Positions 1 through 9,589 are shown, numbered from the stretch's first letter. The stretch: 64,000 nt of DNA from Vibrio algicola (GCF_009601765.2 NZ_CP045699.1:310001-374000); one strand, 5' to 3'. Numbers and translations are program-made. The notes: a model not told the origin generated them from the letters alone.

Positions 1-71
1 GCCGCGCGAACATCCATCAAAGGAATATCATTTAAGAAGATATTGAGAAAATCTTTGCTATTGGGGCGCAT
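1..71 (-). CDS. mnmH: tRNA 2-selenouridine synthase, N-terminal fragment (runs off window)
   Basis: Only the first 23 codons are inside the window, read leftward from an ATG at 71-69. The peptide begins MRPNSKDFLNIFLND and continues to PLMDVRA, which matches the start of the rhodanese domain of MnmH/SelU, where an acidic DVRAP motif follows about 20 residues from the start. MnmH replaces sulfur by selenium (via geranylation) in the wobble 2-thiouridine of some tRNAs. The catalytic cysteine and the P-loop domain lie outside. No strong ribosome binding site is visible, so the call rests on the short peptide alone. Confidence 0.65.
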   Translation of the reverse strand, partial: MRPNSKDFLNIFLNDIPLMDVRA

Positions 72-384
72 AATTGAGGTCACTTAATGTAATGGTAGTA
101 CTCGCTAGAACAGGCGCTCAGAATACGTGACTTAAGGGGAAGGTCAAGTTTATGATGTGTTTGATTGTTCTCAGAAGTTTGTGCGAAGATAATTGAATGG
201 CTGAGCGCAATTATAGTAGAAATGCGCCATCCTTCCTTTTACAATGTGACTATTCCTTACTCTTTACGCAACGATCTCACTGACCGTGAATATCTCAGTG
301 TTCTTCCCAATAAATAACACTAACACTGTGATTTTATTGCTTGAATGGTAAGTCCTTTATTATTAATTTTATCGAGTGGATGTT
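72..384. other. Intergenic region between mnmH and ugd
   Basis: About 310 bases separating divergent genes. No open frame of interest. A 7-base inverted repeat (CAGTGTT at 296-302 and AACACTG at 322-328) lies about 60 bases before ugd and could be an operator or chance. The region must hold both divergent promoters, but I could not pick convincing -35/-10 pairs. Confidence 0.4.
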
Positions 385-1551
385 ATGAAAATTGCTATTG
401 CGGGTACAGGCTATGTTGGCCTTTCGAATGCGGTTCTTTTATCGCAAAATCATCAGGTGATGGCAGTCGATATCATTGCTGAAAAAGTGGCGATGATTAA
501 CAATAAACAATCGCCTATTGCCGATGCCGAAATTGAGCAATATTTAGCGGAAAAAGAGTTAAACCTGACCGCGACGCTTGATAAACAATTGGCTTACCAA
601 GATGCCGAGTTCGTGATCATTGCCACGCCTACCGATTACGATCCTAAAACCAACTACTTTAATACTTCATCGGTTGAAGCGGTCATTAAAGAGGTGATGG
701 CGATTAATCCCAATGCTGTGATGGTGATCAAATCGACCGTGCCAGTGGGTTATACCGCCAGCATTAAACAAGAACTTGACTGTGACAATATTTTGTTCTC
801 ACCAGAGTTCTTACGTGAAGGTCGCGCTTTATTTGATAACTTGCATCCGTCTCGCATTATTGTGGGTGAACAATCTGAACGTGCCCAAGTATTCGCTAAC
901 CTTCTGGTTGAAGGGGCGATTAAAGATGACATTGAGGTGCTATTTACCGATTCAACCGAAGCCGAAGCGGTGAAGTTGTTCTCTAACACTTACCTTGCAT
1001 TGCGTGTGGCCTATTTTAACGAGTTAGATTCTTACGCTGAAGCTAACGGTTTGGACGCGCGCCAAATTATTGAAGGCGTAGGCTTAGATCCTCGTATTGG
1101 TAATCACTACAATAACCCATCGTTTGGTTACGGTGGTTACTGCCTGCCAAAAGATACCAAACAATTACTGGCAAACTACGACGCCGTACCAAATAACATC
1201 ATTGGCGCGATTGTGGATGCTAACCGGACTCGTAAAGATTTTATTGCCGATTCCATTATTAAGCGAGCGCCAAAAGTGGTGGGTATCTACCGTTTGATCA
1301 TGAAAGCCGGTTCGGATAACTTCCGCGCTTCCAGTATCCAAGGCATTATGAAGCGTTTGAAAGCCAAGGGTATTGAAGTGGTGGTGTATGAGCCGGTGAT
1401 GAAAGAAGACGATTTCTTTAATTCACGCGTGATCCGCGACTTTAATGAGTTTAAGCAAATGTCGGATGTGATCGTATCCAATCGTATGATGGATGAATTA
1501 TCGGATGTGGCGGATAAAGTGTACACCCGCGATTTATTTGGCTCGGATTAA
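385..1551 (+). CDS. ugd: UDP-glucose 6-dehydrogenase
   Basis: Oxidises UDP-glucose to UDP-glucuronate with two NAD+, supplying precursors for capsule, LPS and lipid A sugar modification. The N-terminal Rossmann motif GTGYVGLS starts at residue 7, and the catalytic cysteine is C253 in [12 protein letters not shown] chose the ATG at 385 rather than the in-frame GTG at 376, because a GAG-type ribosome binding site lies just before it and the resulting 388 residues is the usual length for this short bacterial form. It stands alone, divergent from mnmH and 76 bases before the DHH gene. Its product could feed surface polysaccharides; a link to the ArnT-like cassette at 6.3-11.2 kb is only a possibility. 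Confidence 0.95.
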   Translation: MKIAIAGTGYVGLSNAVLLSQNHQVMAVDIIAEKVAMINNKQSPIADAEIEQYLAEKELNLTATLDKQLAYQDAEFVIIATPTDYDPKTNYFNTSSVEAVIKEVMAINPNAVMVIKSTVPVGYTASIKQELDCDNILFSPEFLREGRALFDNLHPSRIIVGEQSERAQVFANLLVEGAIKDDIEVLFTDSTEAEAVKLFSNTYLALRVAYFNELDSYAEANGLDARQIIEGVGLDPRIGNHYNNPSFGYGGYCLPKDTKQLLANYDAVPNNIIGAIVDANRTRKDFIADSIIKRAPKVVGIYRLIMKAGSDNFRASSIQGIMKRLKAKGIEVVVYEPVMKEDDFFNSRVIRDFNEFKQMSDVIVSNRMMDELSDVADKVYTRDLFGSD

Positions 1552-1560
1552 GAGCTAAAA

Positions 1561-1610
1561 GCGAAATTCCGGATAACTCGTCCTTCGTTTCCTGAATGAC
1601 GAAAGGTAAC
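1561..1610. repeat. Short copy of the dispersed intergenic repeat
   Basis: The segment around 1571-1600 (GGATAACTCGTCCTTCGTTT and following GAATGACG) closely resembles 28372-28405, and related words recur at 21661-21700. It lies in the gap between ugd and the DHH gene. Confidence 0.55.
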
Positions 1611-1627
1611 TACGACAAAGGATTGTC

Positions 1628-2617
1628 ATGCATTACGATGTGTTTAATGGCGACGCAGATGGCATTATTGCGTTGCTGCAATTGCGCTTAGCTTCCCCTA
1701 AAAAAAGTCAATTAGTGACGGGGGTTAAGCGTGATATTCAATTGCTTACTCAAGTTGAAAATGCCCGTGATGTGACGTCGGTGACAGTGCTTGATATTTC
1801 ATTGCAAAAAAACCTTACTCCACTGACTGCGTTGCTTGAACGTGCGATCCCTGTTTTTTATTGCGATCACCATCAAAGTGGCGATATTCCCAACCACTCC
1901 AGCCTGACAACTTTAATTAATCTCGACTCTGAAATGTGCACCAGTTTACTCATCAACCAAAAGCTAAAAGGCCAATATCAAACTTGGGCGATTGCGGCGG
2001 CATTTGGTGACAATATGGTGAAAGGGGCATTACGTTTAGCTCAGCAATTCGACCTTAGCCAATCTCAAATCGACTTTCTTAATGAGCTTGGCGTACTGAT
2101 TAACTACAACGGTTATGGCGCTGACTTAAATGATTTGCATATCTCTCCAGCGGATTTATTTACTCAATTACTGAGCTACCCTAACCCGTTTGATTTACAA
2201 GCTGATTTAAAGTCGCCATTTTATCAACTTCAAACCGGATACCAAGCCGATAAAGCCCATCTGAGCGCTATTTCTGCCAGTTATGTGGATGAGGTTTGTG
2301 AAGTGTTCATCTTGCCGTGCCAGCCGTGGGCAAGGCGGATTAGTGGCGTGTTTGGCAATGAACTGGCTAATCGAAATCCGGATAAAGCATTTGCGGTGTT
2401 AACGTTAAATCAGCTTAATCAAGATCAAGAATTAAAGAAGAGCGAGAAGAGTTACACCGTCAGCGTTCGCGCGCCTTTGAATAATCGACTGGGCGCAGAT
2501 GAAGTGTGTGGGCAATTTGCCACTGGAGGCGGAAGACGTGCGGCGGCTGGGATCAATCACTTAAACGCCGATCAAATGAATGCATTTATTGAGGCGCTAA
2601 GCCAGCGGTATTTATAA
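1628..2617 (+). CDS. DHH-family phosphoesterase-like protein
   Basis: A 329-residue protein with the layout of the DHH superfamily: an N-terminal NGDADGI motif (residues 7-13), a DHH triad near residue 78 (CDHHQSGD), and a C-terminal DHHA1-like segment with TGGGRRAAAGI. DHH enzymes cleave phosphodiester or pyrophosphate bonds using two metal ions. Substrates range from single-stranded DNA (RecJ) to nanoRNA and cyclic dinucleotides, so the substrate here is unknown. It is shorter than RecJ and lacks the extra OB domain. The glycine-rich GGGH usual in DHHA1 reads GGGR here. It is preceded by a short intergenic repeat with a run of AAAGGA close to the ATG. Confidence 0.75.
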   Translation: MHYDVFNGDADGIIALLQLRLASPKKSQLVTGVKRDIQLLTQVENARDVTSVTVLDISLQKNLTPLTALLERAIPVFYCDHHQSGDIPNHSSLTTLINLDSEMCTSLLINQKLKGQYQTWAIAAAFGDNMVKGALRLAQQFDLSQSQIDFLNELGVLINYNGYGADLNDLHISPADLFTQLLSYPNPFDLQADLKSPFYQLQTGYQADKAHLSAISASYVDEVCEVFILPCQPWARRISGVFGNELANRNPDKAFAVLTLNQLNQDQELKKSEKSYTVSVRAPLNNRLGADEVCGQFATGGGRRAAAGINHLNADQMNAFIEALSQRYL

Positions 2618-2639
2618 GATAAAATAAAACGGTTATCCC

Positions 2640-2772
2640 ACGTGACTTCCCACACGAGTAGATAAACCCTGTCATCGCATGCGAATAGATAAACCCTGTC
2701 ACCCCACGCGAGTAGGTAAATTCCGTCATCCCATACGCGAGTAGAACGAGCAGATAGGGGATCTCGCTTTTC
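2640..2772. repeat. Degenerate tandem repeat, about 27-bp period
   Basis: Three to four imperfect copies of a unit containing CGAGTAGATAAACCCTGTCAT, ending in GGGGATCTCGCTTTT. The terminal word also ends other intergenic repeats in the window (for example 41670-41685). It lies between the converging DHH gene and cysE. No U-tract terminator was recognised. Confidence 0.6.
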
Positions 2773-2782
2773 TCTTTCCTAT

Positions 2783-3604
2783 TTAAATCCCGGCGCCATC
2801 AATTAAATCAGGTGAAGTACCATTAAATTGCTGATCCATATCCCAAGATGGCTTGTCACTTTGCGGGCGACCCACGATTTTAGCTGGAACGCCTGCAACT
2901 GTGGTGTGAGGGGGGACGGCTTGTAAGACCACCGAGCACGAACCAATTTTCGCCCCTTCACCGACTTCAATATTGCCTAATATCTTGGCACCTGCGCCAA
3001 TCATAACGCCTTCACGGATCTTCGGATGACGATCGCCACCATCTTTACCAGTACCACCGAGGGTGACGTCTTGTAAAATTGACACATCATTTTCCACTAC
3101 CGCTGTTTCACCAATCACAATGCCAGTGGCGTGATCGAGCATAATGCCATGACCAATTTTTGCGGCTGGGTGAATATCGACTTGGCAAGCGACGGAAATT
3201 TGATTTTGCAAATAGGTGGCAAGGGTGACGCGACCTTGATTCCATAGCCAGTTGGCCACGCGATAGCCTTGTAGCGCGTGGTAACCTTTTAAATACAATA
3301 GAGGAATAGAGTACATTGAAACCGCCGGATCTCGGTTTACGGTAGCGCAAATATCACACGTCGCCGATTCGGTTAGACTGCAATCAGAAAGGAACGCCTC
3401 TTCGACCACTTCACGCACGGCCATGGCGGGCATGGAAGCGGTTTTGAGTTTATTGGCCAAGATATAACTCAATGACGCGGCTAAGCTGTCGTGGTTAATA
3501 ATGGTCGAATGATAGAAACTGGCCAGCATTGGCTCTTGCTCTGCCTGTTGCTTGGCTTCTTCTACGATTTTGTGCCAGATCTTCTGTTTTTCGCAGTGCT
3601 TCAT
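2783..3604 (-). CDS. cysE: Serine O-acetyltransferase
   Basis: Transfers acetyl from acetyl-CoA to L-serine, the first step of cysteine synthesis; CysE normally pairs with CysK. The protein is 273 residues, the usual enterobacterial length. It has an N-terminal helical domain followed by a left-handed beta-helix of hexapeptide repeats (for example IGHGIMLDHATGIVIGETAV, holding catalytic Asp/His residues) and a C-terminal tail ending in isoleucine-rich NGTSPDLIDGAGI, as needed for insertion into CysK. It is the last gene of the secB-gpsA-cysE run, 94 bases downstream of gpsA with a perfect hairpin between them. Confidence 0.96.
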   Translation of the reverse strand: MKHCEKQKIWHKIVEEAKQQAEQEPMLASFYHSTIINHDSLAASLSYILANKLKTASMPAMAVREVVEEAFLSDCSLTESATCDICATVNRDPAVSMYSIPLLYLKGYHALQGYRVANWLWNQGRVTLATYLQNQISVACQVDIHPAAKIGHGIMLDHATGIVIGETAVVENDVSILQDVTLGGTGKDGGDRHPKIREGVMIGAGAKILGNIEVGEGAKIGSCSVVLQAVPPHTTVAGVPAKIVGRPQSDKPSWDMDQQFNGTSPDLIDGAGI

Positions 3605-3625
3605 GAAATCCTATTTCTCTTTTAG

Positions 3626-3658
3626 TCGTTATCGCCGCTTTGAAAACCACGATAACGA
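3626..3658 (-). terminator. Hairpin between gpsA and cysE
   Basis: Perfect 9-base inverted repeat TCGTTATCG (3626-3634) and CGATAACGA (3650-3658) with a 15-base loop. No good U-tract follows on the minus strand, so it is more likely an attenuator or mRNA-stability hairpin than a full terminator. Confidence 0.5.
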
Positions 3659-3698
3659 GTTAATCCTTTAGTGCCAAGATTCTTATGTTTCTAATCTT

Positions 3699-4721
3699 TT
3701 ATCTTTCTGCTTTTTTCGCTCTGGCGAGTAAATCTTGCGCCGCTTGGCGAGCATCTTTACCTTGATACAATACTTGATAGATTTGGTCAACAATTGGCAT
3801 TTCAACACCCATACGATTAGCCAGTAGCCACACTTCTTTTGTGTTGCGATAGCCTTCTACTACTTGACCTATTTCTTGTTGGGCTGTATCGATGGTTTTA
3901 CCTTGACCTAATGCCAAACCAAAGCGTCGGTTACGCGATTGGTTATCGGTACAGGTTAACACTAAATCGCCTAAACCTGCCATGCCCATAAAGGTTTCTG
4001 CTTGTGCGCCTAATGCTGTGCCTAAGCGGGTCATTTCAGCCAGGCCACGAGTGATCAAGGCGGTTCGAGCATTAGCACCAAAACCAATGCCATCGGACAT
4101 GCCAGCGCCAATCGCAATCACGTTTTTCACTGCGCCGCCCAGTTGCATACCGGTGAAATCTTCATTGGCATACACGCGAAAGCTTTTATCGCAATGAATA
4201 GTCTCTTGTAGATCTTTTACAAATTGAGCATTAGGAGAGGCAACAGAAATTGCCGTGGGTAATCCGGCCGCCAATTCTTTGGCAAAGGTTGGGCCAGATA
4301 ATACCGCGAGTGGAATGTCATCGCCCAAAGCTTCTTGCGCCACATCTTTTAATAAACGGCCAGTTTCAGGTTCAAGCCCTTTGGTTGCCCAGCAAATGCG
4401 TGAATTGTCTAATAAGTGCGGTTTTAAGCTGCCGAGCACTAAACCAAATACATGGCTTGGTACGACGACTAATAAATCTCGGCTTGAGGATACCGCAGTG
4501 GCTAAATCGGTTTCAATGATCAACGATTCTGGGAAGGTGATACCAGGTAAAAATTCATGGTTGGCACGGTCTGCTTGTAGCTTTGCCATGTGCTCGGCTT
4601 CATGCCCCCAAAGCACAACATTTGAACCATTACGAGCCAGAGCGATGGCAAGAGAAGTACCATAAGAGCCCGCGCCGATAACGGTCATAACGACATTTTG
4701 ATGAGGAGTTGTGTTTGGCAT
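3699..4721 (-). CDS. gpsA: Glycerol-3-phosphate dehydrogenase [NAD(P)+]
   Basis: Reduces dihydroxyacetone phosphate to sn-glycerol 3-phosphate for phospholipid synthesis; cytosolic. The Rossmann motif [12 protein letters not shown] is at residues 14-25, and the catalytic lysine region reads [15 protein letters not shown] start at the ATG at 4721 ([11 protein letters not shown], 340 residues): an AAGG motif lies about 8 bases upstream and the length is the family norm. A 27-codon upstream extension to 4802 is open but lacks family similarity. Order secB-gpsA-cysE is the same as in E. coli. Confidence 0.95.
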   Translation of the reverse strand: MPNTTPHQNVVMTVIGAGSYGTSLAIALARNGSNVVLWGHEAEHMAKLQADRANHEFLPGITFPESLIIETDLATAVSSSRDLLVVVPSHVFGLVLGSLKPHLLDNSRICWATKGLEPETGRLLKDVAQEALGDDIPLAVLSGPTFAKELAAGLPTAISVASPNAQFVKDLQETIHCDKSFRVYANEDFTGMQLGGAVKNVIAIGAGMSDGIGFGANARTALITRGLAEMTRLGTALGAQAETFMGMAGLGDLVLTCTDNQSRNRRFGLALGQGKTIDTAQQEIGQVVEGYRNTKEVWLLANRMGVEMPIVDQIYQVLYQGKDARQAAQDLLARAKKAER

Positions 4722-4894
4722 GATGAAAACCTTTTGATGAGTTCTGAAGGGGATAACGCAATAGACAAAAAAGCAAAAGCCGTTTAAATACTCACGAAAC
4801 ATCTAATGTCGATATTACTTGAGTATAGCGCTTTTGCTTTTTTATTTTCAGCGTTCAAAACGAAGCGCTTTCACACTTCATCGAGAAAACCAGA

Positions 4895-5359
4895 TTATGC
4901 TTCTTCTTTTGGTGCTTGTTCAGCTTGTTGCTGTAGGTAGTTCATGAACAATGCATCAAAGTTAACCGGTGCTAGGTTCAATTGTGGGAACGTACCTTTA
5001 ATCACTAAGCTTGAGATTGTTTCACGAGCGTATGGGAATAGGATGTTCGGGCAGAATGCACCTAGGCAATGAGCCAGTTGACCTTGTTCCATTTGTCCTG
5101 CAGTGAAGATACCGCCTTGTTGAATTTCACATAGGAAAGCCACTTCTTCCGCATTTTTAACGGTCACGGTTAAACGTAGAACCACTTCATAAACGCCTTC
5201 GCCTAATTCACGGCTTTGAGTGTCTAGCTCAAGGTTAACATCTGGTTCCCACTCTTTTTGAAACATGTTTGGTGAGTTCGGCGCTTCAAAAGAGATGTCT
5301 TTTAGGAAGATACGTTGAATTGTGAAGTTCTGTTGTTCTTGCGGTGCTGCTTCAGCCAT
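4895..5359 (-). CDS. secB: Protein-export chaperone SecB
   Basis: Tetrameric cytosolic chaperone that keeps preproteins unfolded and hands them to SecA. At 154 residues it is the normal length. The acidic N-terminus and the segment [19 protein letters not shown] are typical, as is the [19 protein letters not shown] core that forms the dimer and SecA-binding surface. It is followed by gpsA and preceded by the rhodanese gene. grxC, which sits between yibN and secB in E. coli, is absent from the 90-base gap. Confidence 0.96.
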   Translation of the reverse strand: MAEAAPQEQQNFTIQRIFLKDISFEAPNSPNMFQKEWEPDVNLELDTQSRELGEGVYEVVLRLTVTVKNAEEVAFLCEIQQGGIFTAGQMEQGQLAHCLGAFCPNILFPYARETISSLVIKGTFPQLNLAPVNFDALFMNYLQQQAEQAPKEEA

Positions 5360-5449
5360 GATTAAAATCCTTGTAGAGATAAATTAAAAAATGATTTGTA
5401 AGCCAGCACGCATGATGATGCGAGATATGCGTGAGTGGCTTTGCTTATT

Positions 5450-5905
5450 TTATTTCTTACCTTTTTTAGACACTGCTTTATCAGAGACTAACGGTAAGTT
5501 CTTTTCGTTCCAAGCGCTCATGCCGTTTTTCAGTACGGTCACGTTTTCAAAACCGGCTTTGGCCAATAGGTTGGCACTTTCTGGCGCAGTTTGTCCTAAC
5601 TTGCATACCACAATGATTGGGGTCGCTTTGAATTTTTCAATGGTAGAAAGTGCACCAGATTTGATGTCTGATGGTAAAATGTGAACTGAGCCCGCAATAT
5701 GACCATGTTTGAACTCTTCTTTCGATCGAATATCAACCACAACGCCGTCTTGTTTGTTAATTAAAAAAGTCAGTTCATCGTTATCAATGGTTTTGTATTT
5801 GGCGGTTGAAGCTTTATAAAAACTCATGACCAATGCCGCCAGTACACCAACCCAAACAAGGCACATGATTAGGTTTTGTTGAAAAAATTCCGTATATTCT
5901 TGCAT
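5450..5905 (-). CDS. yibN: Membrane-anchored rhodanese-like protein (YibN type)
   Basis: A 151-residue protein with one N-terminal transmembrane helix (about residues 12-28, LIMCLVWVGVLAALVMS) followed by a single rhodanese domain. The domain shows VVDIRSKEEFKHGHI and the active-site loop VVCKLGQTA with its catalytic cysteine, so it could carry a persulfide. The physiological role of YibN is not settled. The position upstream of secB matches E. coli yibN. The C-terminus is lysine-rich (SKKGKK). Confidence 0.85.
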   Translation of the reverse strand: MQEYTEFFQQNLIMCLVWVGVLAALVMSFYKASTAKYKTIDNDELTFLINKQDGVVVDIRSKEEFKHGHIAGSVHILPSDIKSGALSTIEKFKATPIIVVCKLGQTAPESANLLAKAGFENVTVLKNGMSAWNEKNLPLVSDKAVSKKGKK

Positions 5906-6308
5906 ATTTTAAGCTCTTACCTGCGATAGCTGGGGACATCCACAGCTGAAATTTGAAAGGCAAGAGTATAACCGTCTAAACAAGCAGTGGCGAGAAGAGA
6001 AGAGAAAAAACCTATTCTAGATCTTAAAAGAGGCTAGGGGCTGTTGATCTTTCGTGATTAAATTTTGTTCAATATTCCCTAAAGCCCAAAGTAAAATGTC
6101 AGTTTATCTTCAGTAAACCTTAAGGGTTTCTTGGTACAATGTGTTTATTGGTGGCGGCAAGTAATTCAAGCCATGTCATTATACTGACATGCTATTTCAA
6201 TTTGCTATTACCTTGCACATGCTACTCTTACCAGAGAAAAACCAAATATACTCCAGTCACGCATCTTGACGTCATTGGGCTATATTAATCATAAATAACG
6301 AGGCCAGA
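5906..6308. promoter_or_regulatory. Divergent intergenic region yibN / glycolipid cassette
   Basis: About 400 bases without a gene. It contains a 5-base dyad GTTTA-N7-TAAAC (about 6101-6117) and a stronger 7-base inverted repeat CATGTCA (6172-6178) / TGACATG (6185-6191). The spacer of the second one contains most of a TATACT -10-like hexamer (6180-6185). No good -35 is found 17 bases upstream, which would suit an activator-dependent or operator-controlled promoter for the cassette. This is inference. Confidence 0.4.
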
Positions 6309-7091
6309 ATGATTCCGAGTATTTCTGTTGTGATCCCTGCTAAAAATGAGCAAGGAAACATTGGGAGGCTTATCAAGGAGATCCATCAAAGCCTACATGC
6401 TTTTGAGCAAGTAGAAATTGTTATCACGGATGATGGCAGCACCGACCAAACCGTACAAGAAGCCATAGAGACTGCTCGCGAGTGCCAATGTGCAGTGCAA
6501 GTAATTAGCCATGCACAAAGCTGCGGGCAAAGCACCGCTGTATTAACTGCAGTCAAACATGCCAAAGGCGACTGGATTGTGACTTCTGACGCGGATGGCC
6601 AAAATGATCCTTCCGATATGCCTGCGATGCTAGAGGCGGCAGCGAAAGTGACCAACCCGCACTTTTGTATCGCAGGGTTTAGAGCTAAGCGCCAAGATAC
6701 CGCGTGGATCCGCTTTCAATCTAAATTTGCTAATGGCATTCGCGATAAATTATTGGGCGATGGCGTGCCCGATTCAGGTTGTGGCTTAAAAGTTATTCCT
6801 AAGCAAACCTATCTTCAATTACCGTATTTTGATCACATGCATCGTTTTCTTCCAGCGTTAATTAAGCGCCTTGATGGCGAGATTGTGGTGCATCAAGTTC
6901 AACATCGTGATCGAGAAGTCGGCACATCTAACTACAATGCTTGGAATCGAGCTTGGGTGGGTGTGGTCGATTTATTTGGCGTGATTTGGTTAAAGCACCG
7001 TGCCAAACTGCCGGTGGTCAAAGATGTTCAAGCGGTCACCGCGCCAACGGGCAAAAGTGATGACGCTTATTCCAATGACGACACTATCTAA
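6309..7091 (+). CDS. GT2 family glycosyltransferase, polyprenyl-phosphate sugar synthase type
   Basis: A 260-residue soluble GT-A protein. SVVIPAKNEQGNIG (residues 5-18) and TDDGSTDQTV form the nucleotide-sugar site, SDADGQNDP holds the DXD metal motif, and DSGCGLKVI resembles DPM1-type enzymes. This family loads a sugar onto a polyprenyl phosphate on the cytoplasmic face. It has no C-terminal membrane helices, so it is the short DPM1-like form rather than ArnC or GtrB. The stop codon is directly followed by the ATG of the next gene, which implies one operon with the VTT and GT39 genes. The sugar cannot be read from sequence. Confidence 0.8.
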   Translation: MIPSISVVIPAKNEQGNIGRLIKEIHQSLHAFEQVEIVITDDGSTDQTVQEAIETARECQCAVQVISHAQSCGQSTAVLTAVKHAKGDWIVTSDADGQNDPSDMPAMLEAAAKVTNPHFCIAGFRAKRQDTAWIRFQSKFANGIRDKLLGDGVPDSGCGLKVIPKQTYLQLPYFDHMHRFLPALIKRLDGEIVVHQVQHRDREVGTSNYNAWNRAWVGVVDLFGVIWLKHRAKLPVVKDVQAVTAPTGKSDDAYSNDDTI

Positions 7092-7772
7092 ATGAAGTGG
7101 TTAAAGCTGGCGGCGTTGATCGTGATTATCTTGTTGCTTATTTCGCAACTGAATAATCCGGTGATCGCCCATATTGCCGATAAAAACTGGCTGGTGGATT
7201 ACATTGGACAAAATGGCATTAAAGGCGATGTTATTTTACTGGTGACATCCATATTCTTCTTAGCCATCAGTGGACCTAAGCAAGTGATCGCTTTGGTGTT
7301 TGGCTATTTGTACCATATTTACCTTGGAACCTTATTGACGATCGCTGTGTGTGTAGTCGCGGCATCGATCAATTATACGGTGGCGCATTTTTTACTGGCT
7401 AATATTCTATTTAAACGATTTCCGAATCGAATGCGAAAATTTAATGCCTTTGCCAGCCGCGCGCCGTTTACCAAAATTTTATTACTGCGCTTATTTCCGA
7501 TTGGCAATAACGTGGTAACCAATGTGTTATCTGGCAGTGTGCGGGTGCCACTAGTGCCCTTTTTTTGCGCCAGTATTCTTGGCTATTTGCCGCAAACGAT
7601 CATTTTTGTCTTAGCTGGTGCGGGGATCAAGTCGCCTGACAGTAATCTTATTTACGTCAGTGTTGGCCTAGGTGTGGTGAGTACCATTTTAACCAGTTTG
7701 ATTTATCGTGATCATGTCAAACAACAGGTTGAATCATTAAATCAAGAATCAAATTTGGATGAAGCATCATGA
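7092..7772 (+). CDS. VTT-domain (TVP38/TMEM64, DedA-superfamily) membrane protein
   Basis: A 226-residue, strongly hydrophobic protein with about five to six membrane segments. The central part (FGYLYHIYLGTLLTI to RLFPIGNNVVTNVLSGSVRV) has the re-entrant glycine/arginine/proline pattern of the VTT fold. Some DedA-superfamily proteins recycle undecaprenyl phosphate or scramble lipids. Between a cytoplasmic polyprenyl-phosphate glycosyltransferase and a periplasm-facing ArnT-like enzyme it is a good candidate to flip the lipid-linked sugar or return the carrier. That role is inferred from position only. Starts directly on the preceding stop; overlaps the next gene by 4 bases. Confidence 0.78.
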   Translation: MKWLKLAALIVIILLLISQLNNPVIAHIADKNWLVDYIGQNGIKGDVILLVTSIFFLAISGPKQVIALVFGYLYHIYLGTLLTIAVCVVAASINYTVAHFLLANILFKRFPNRMRKFNAFASRAPFTKILLLRLFPIGNNVVTNVLSGSVRVPLVPFFCASILGYLPQTIIFVLAGAGIKSPDSNLIYVSVGLGVVSTILTSLIYRDHVKQQVESLNQESNLDEAS

Positions 7773-9499
7773 ACCAGGTTTCAGGCTCTATTGGAGCTCG
7801 CTGTCAACAAGCGTGGCGCAATGAAGATTACTATCAAACCCTATTGTTTTTATTGGTGATTGCGGCGGTTATTATTTTAGCCGGCGCAGGTTTTCGTGAC
7901 CCGTGGCCTGCCGATGAGCCTCGCTTTGTCGAAGTGGCGCGTGAGATGGTGCAATCGGGTAATTGGTTTTTCCCGATGCGGGGAGGGGAATTATACCCAG
8001 ATAAACCGCCGGTGTTTATGTGGTCGATGGCGGCTTTTTATTGGCTAACGGGCAGTTTAAAAGCGACGTTCATGTTACCTAATGCGATTGTGAGTTTGAT
8101 GGCATTAGTGTGTTGTTATGACATTTCCGCCAAATTGTGGAATGTCAAAACTGCGCGCACGGTTGGTTTGTTATTACTGATCGCCCCACAATTTATTATT
8201 CAGGCTAAAGCGGCGCAGATTGATGCCATGGTTGCCGCTTGGATAACGATTGCGATGTATGGTTTGTTACGCCACTTTTTTGTTAAAACCAGTTGGACTT
8301 GGTATTGCGTTGCCTGGGGCTTTATGGGAATGGGGATCATTACCAAAGGAGTGGGGTTCTTACCGGCGCTACTGCTTATTCCTATCTTGTTTTTACACTT
8401 TTCGGGCAAGCATCGCTTTGAAGAACAAGTGTCATGGAAACTCTTGTGGGGACCGGTGGCCATGCTTGCGGTCGTCGCTTGTTGGTTGATTCCTATGCTG
8501 TCGATTGCCGAAAGTAGCCATAATCCCGATTTTATTGCTTATAAAAATAATATTTTATTTAAGCAAACCGGTCAGCGTTACGCCCATTCTTGGGGGCACA
8601 TTAAACCTTGGTATTACTTTGTGGTCAGCGTTATTCCTGCCATGTGGTTTCCTTTGTACTTTGTATTTTTCAATAAGAAATTCTGGCAACAAAGTCGCCA
8701 ATCTGTGGTGATCATTAGCTTATTAGCTTGGATTGCATTAGTGGTGGTGTTCTTTAGCTTTAGCCCTGGTAAGCGTGGGGTTTATATTCTGCCAGCACTG
8801 CCGATGATGGCACTGATCGCGGGGCATTTCTTAGCGCGAGACACTTGGCAACCTTGGGTCGAAAAATTGCTCAAAGGCTTAATTGCCGTCCTTGGTGTTG
8901 CGATGCTGGTGGTCGCAGGCATGGCGTTATTTAAAGCGCATGCGGTGACTAAAGCATTGGGCGATGACACCTTACCTTATGCGGCATTCTTTATTGTTGC
9001 AGGCGCGGTGTGGTTGCTGGCTTTCTGGAAAGGGCTAAAAAAACCAGCATTATGCAGTTTAGGCGCGGCATTAGCCATTACTTGGGTGTTATACAGTTTT
9101 GTCGGCTACTCTTTATTAAATCCAATGCGGACTCCTGCTAAAGCCATGATGCTTGATGTGCAGCAAAAAATTGGCTCTGATGGCGAACTCGGTTTAACTC
9201 GCTTTAAAGAGCAGTTTTTATTGTTCTCGCCAATTTCATTAACTCATTTTAGTTATTTAGATGAGGCGACAGAGCAAGACCGTAACGCTTGGCAGTGGAT
9301 GAAAGAAAAACCGAATCGCTACATCATGACCACCAATTCTAAAGATATGGAATGCTTTGATCGCACTAAAGCGGTGGATCTTGGTATGGCGCATCGCCGT
9401 GATTGGATTCTACTCGACAGTCGCAGCTTGCTTACTACCTGCACGGCGCCAAAAGAGAAGAAACGCTATCACTTAACGATTACTCAACCATACTCATAA
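7769..9499 (+). CDS. ArnT-like GT39 family glycosyltransferase (first copy)
   Basis: A 576-residue polytopic membrane protein. The first periplasmic loop has the GT-C signature DPWPADEPRFVEVAREM (residues 45-61) and then YPDKPPVFMW, as in ArnT and PMT enzymes, where the acidic residue is catalytic. About a dozen hydrophobic segments follow, with a C-terminal soluble tail of about 100 residues. These enzymes move a sugar from polyprenyl phosphate to lipid A or another surface acceptor in the periplasm. The ATGA overlap with the VTT gene shows tight coupling. Donor and acceptor are unknown; aminoarabinose is not supported, because the arn synthesis genes are not present here. Confidence 0.82.
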   Translation: MNQVSGSIGARCQQAWRNEDYYQTLLFLLVIAAVIILAGAGFRDPWPADEPRFVEVAREMVQSGNWFFPMRGGELYPDKPPVFMWSMAAFYWLTGSLKATFMLPNAIVSLMALVCCYDISAKLWNVKTARTVGLLLLIAPQFIIQAKAAQIDAMVAAWITIAMYGLLRHFFVKTSWTWYCVAWGFMGMGIITKGVGFLPALLLIPILFLHFSGKHRFEEQVSWKLLWGPVAMLAVVACWLIPMLSIAESSHNPDFIAYKNNILFKQTGQRYAHSWGHIKPWYYFVVSVIPAMWFPLYFVFFNKKFWQQSRQSVVIISLLAWIALVVVFFSFSPGKRGVYILPALPMMALIAGHFLARDTWQPWVEKLLKGLIAVLGVAMLVVAGMALFKAHAVTKALGDDTLPYAAFFIVAGAVWLLAFWKGLKKPALCSLGAALAITWVLYSFVGYSLLNPMRTPAKAMMLDVQQKIGSDGELGLTRFKEQFLLFSPISLTHFSYLDEATEQDRNAWQWMKEKPNRYIMTTNSKDMECFDRTKAVDLGMAHRRDWILLDSRSLLTTCTAPKEKKRYHLTITQPYS

Positions 9500-9514
9500 T
9501 ATAACGACCTTATC

Positions 9515-9571
9515 GCCGTCTTAATCATGATCTCTCGCTAGCTTCGATGAGATAGGATTAAGGCGGCTTTT
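9515..9571 (+). terminator. Long hairpin between the two GT39 genes
   Basis: The arms around GCCGTCTTAATC (9515-9526) and GATTAAGGCGGC (9556-9567) pair with one G-U. An inner stem ATCTC/GAGAT extends the structure, and TTTT follows (9568-9571). It resembles an intrinsic terminator or attenuator that would lower expression of the second GT39 gene. Confidence 0.6.
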
Positions 9572-9589
9572 AAATAGGCAGGGCTTTAC

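Noticed and set aside
2640..2772. 27-bp repeats as a CRISPR
   Set aside because: The units are degenerate and directly tandem, with no spacers and no cas genes.
4255..4665. 136-codon frame antisense to gpsA
   Set aside because: Shadow of the gpsA reading frame; composition mirrors gpsA codon structure and no start signal.
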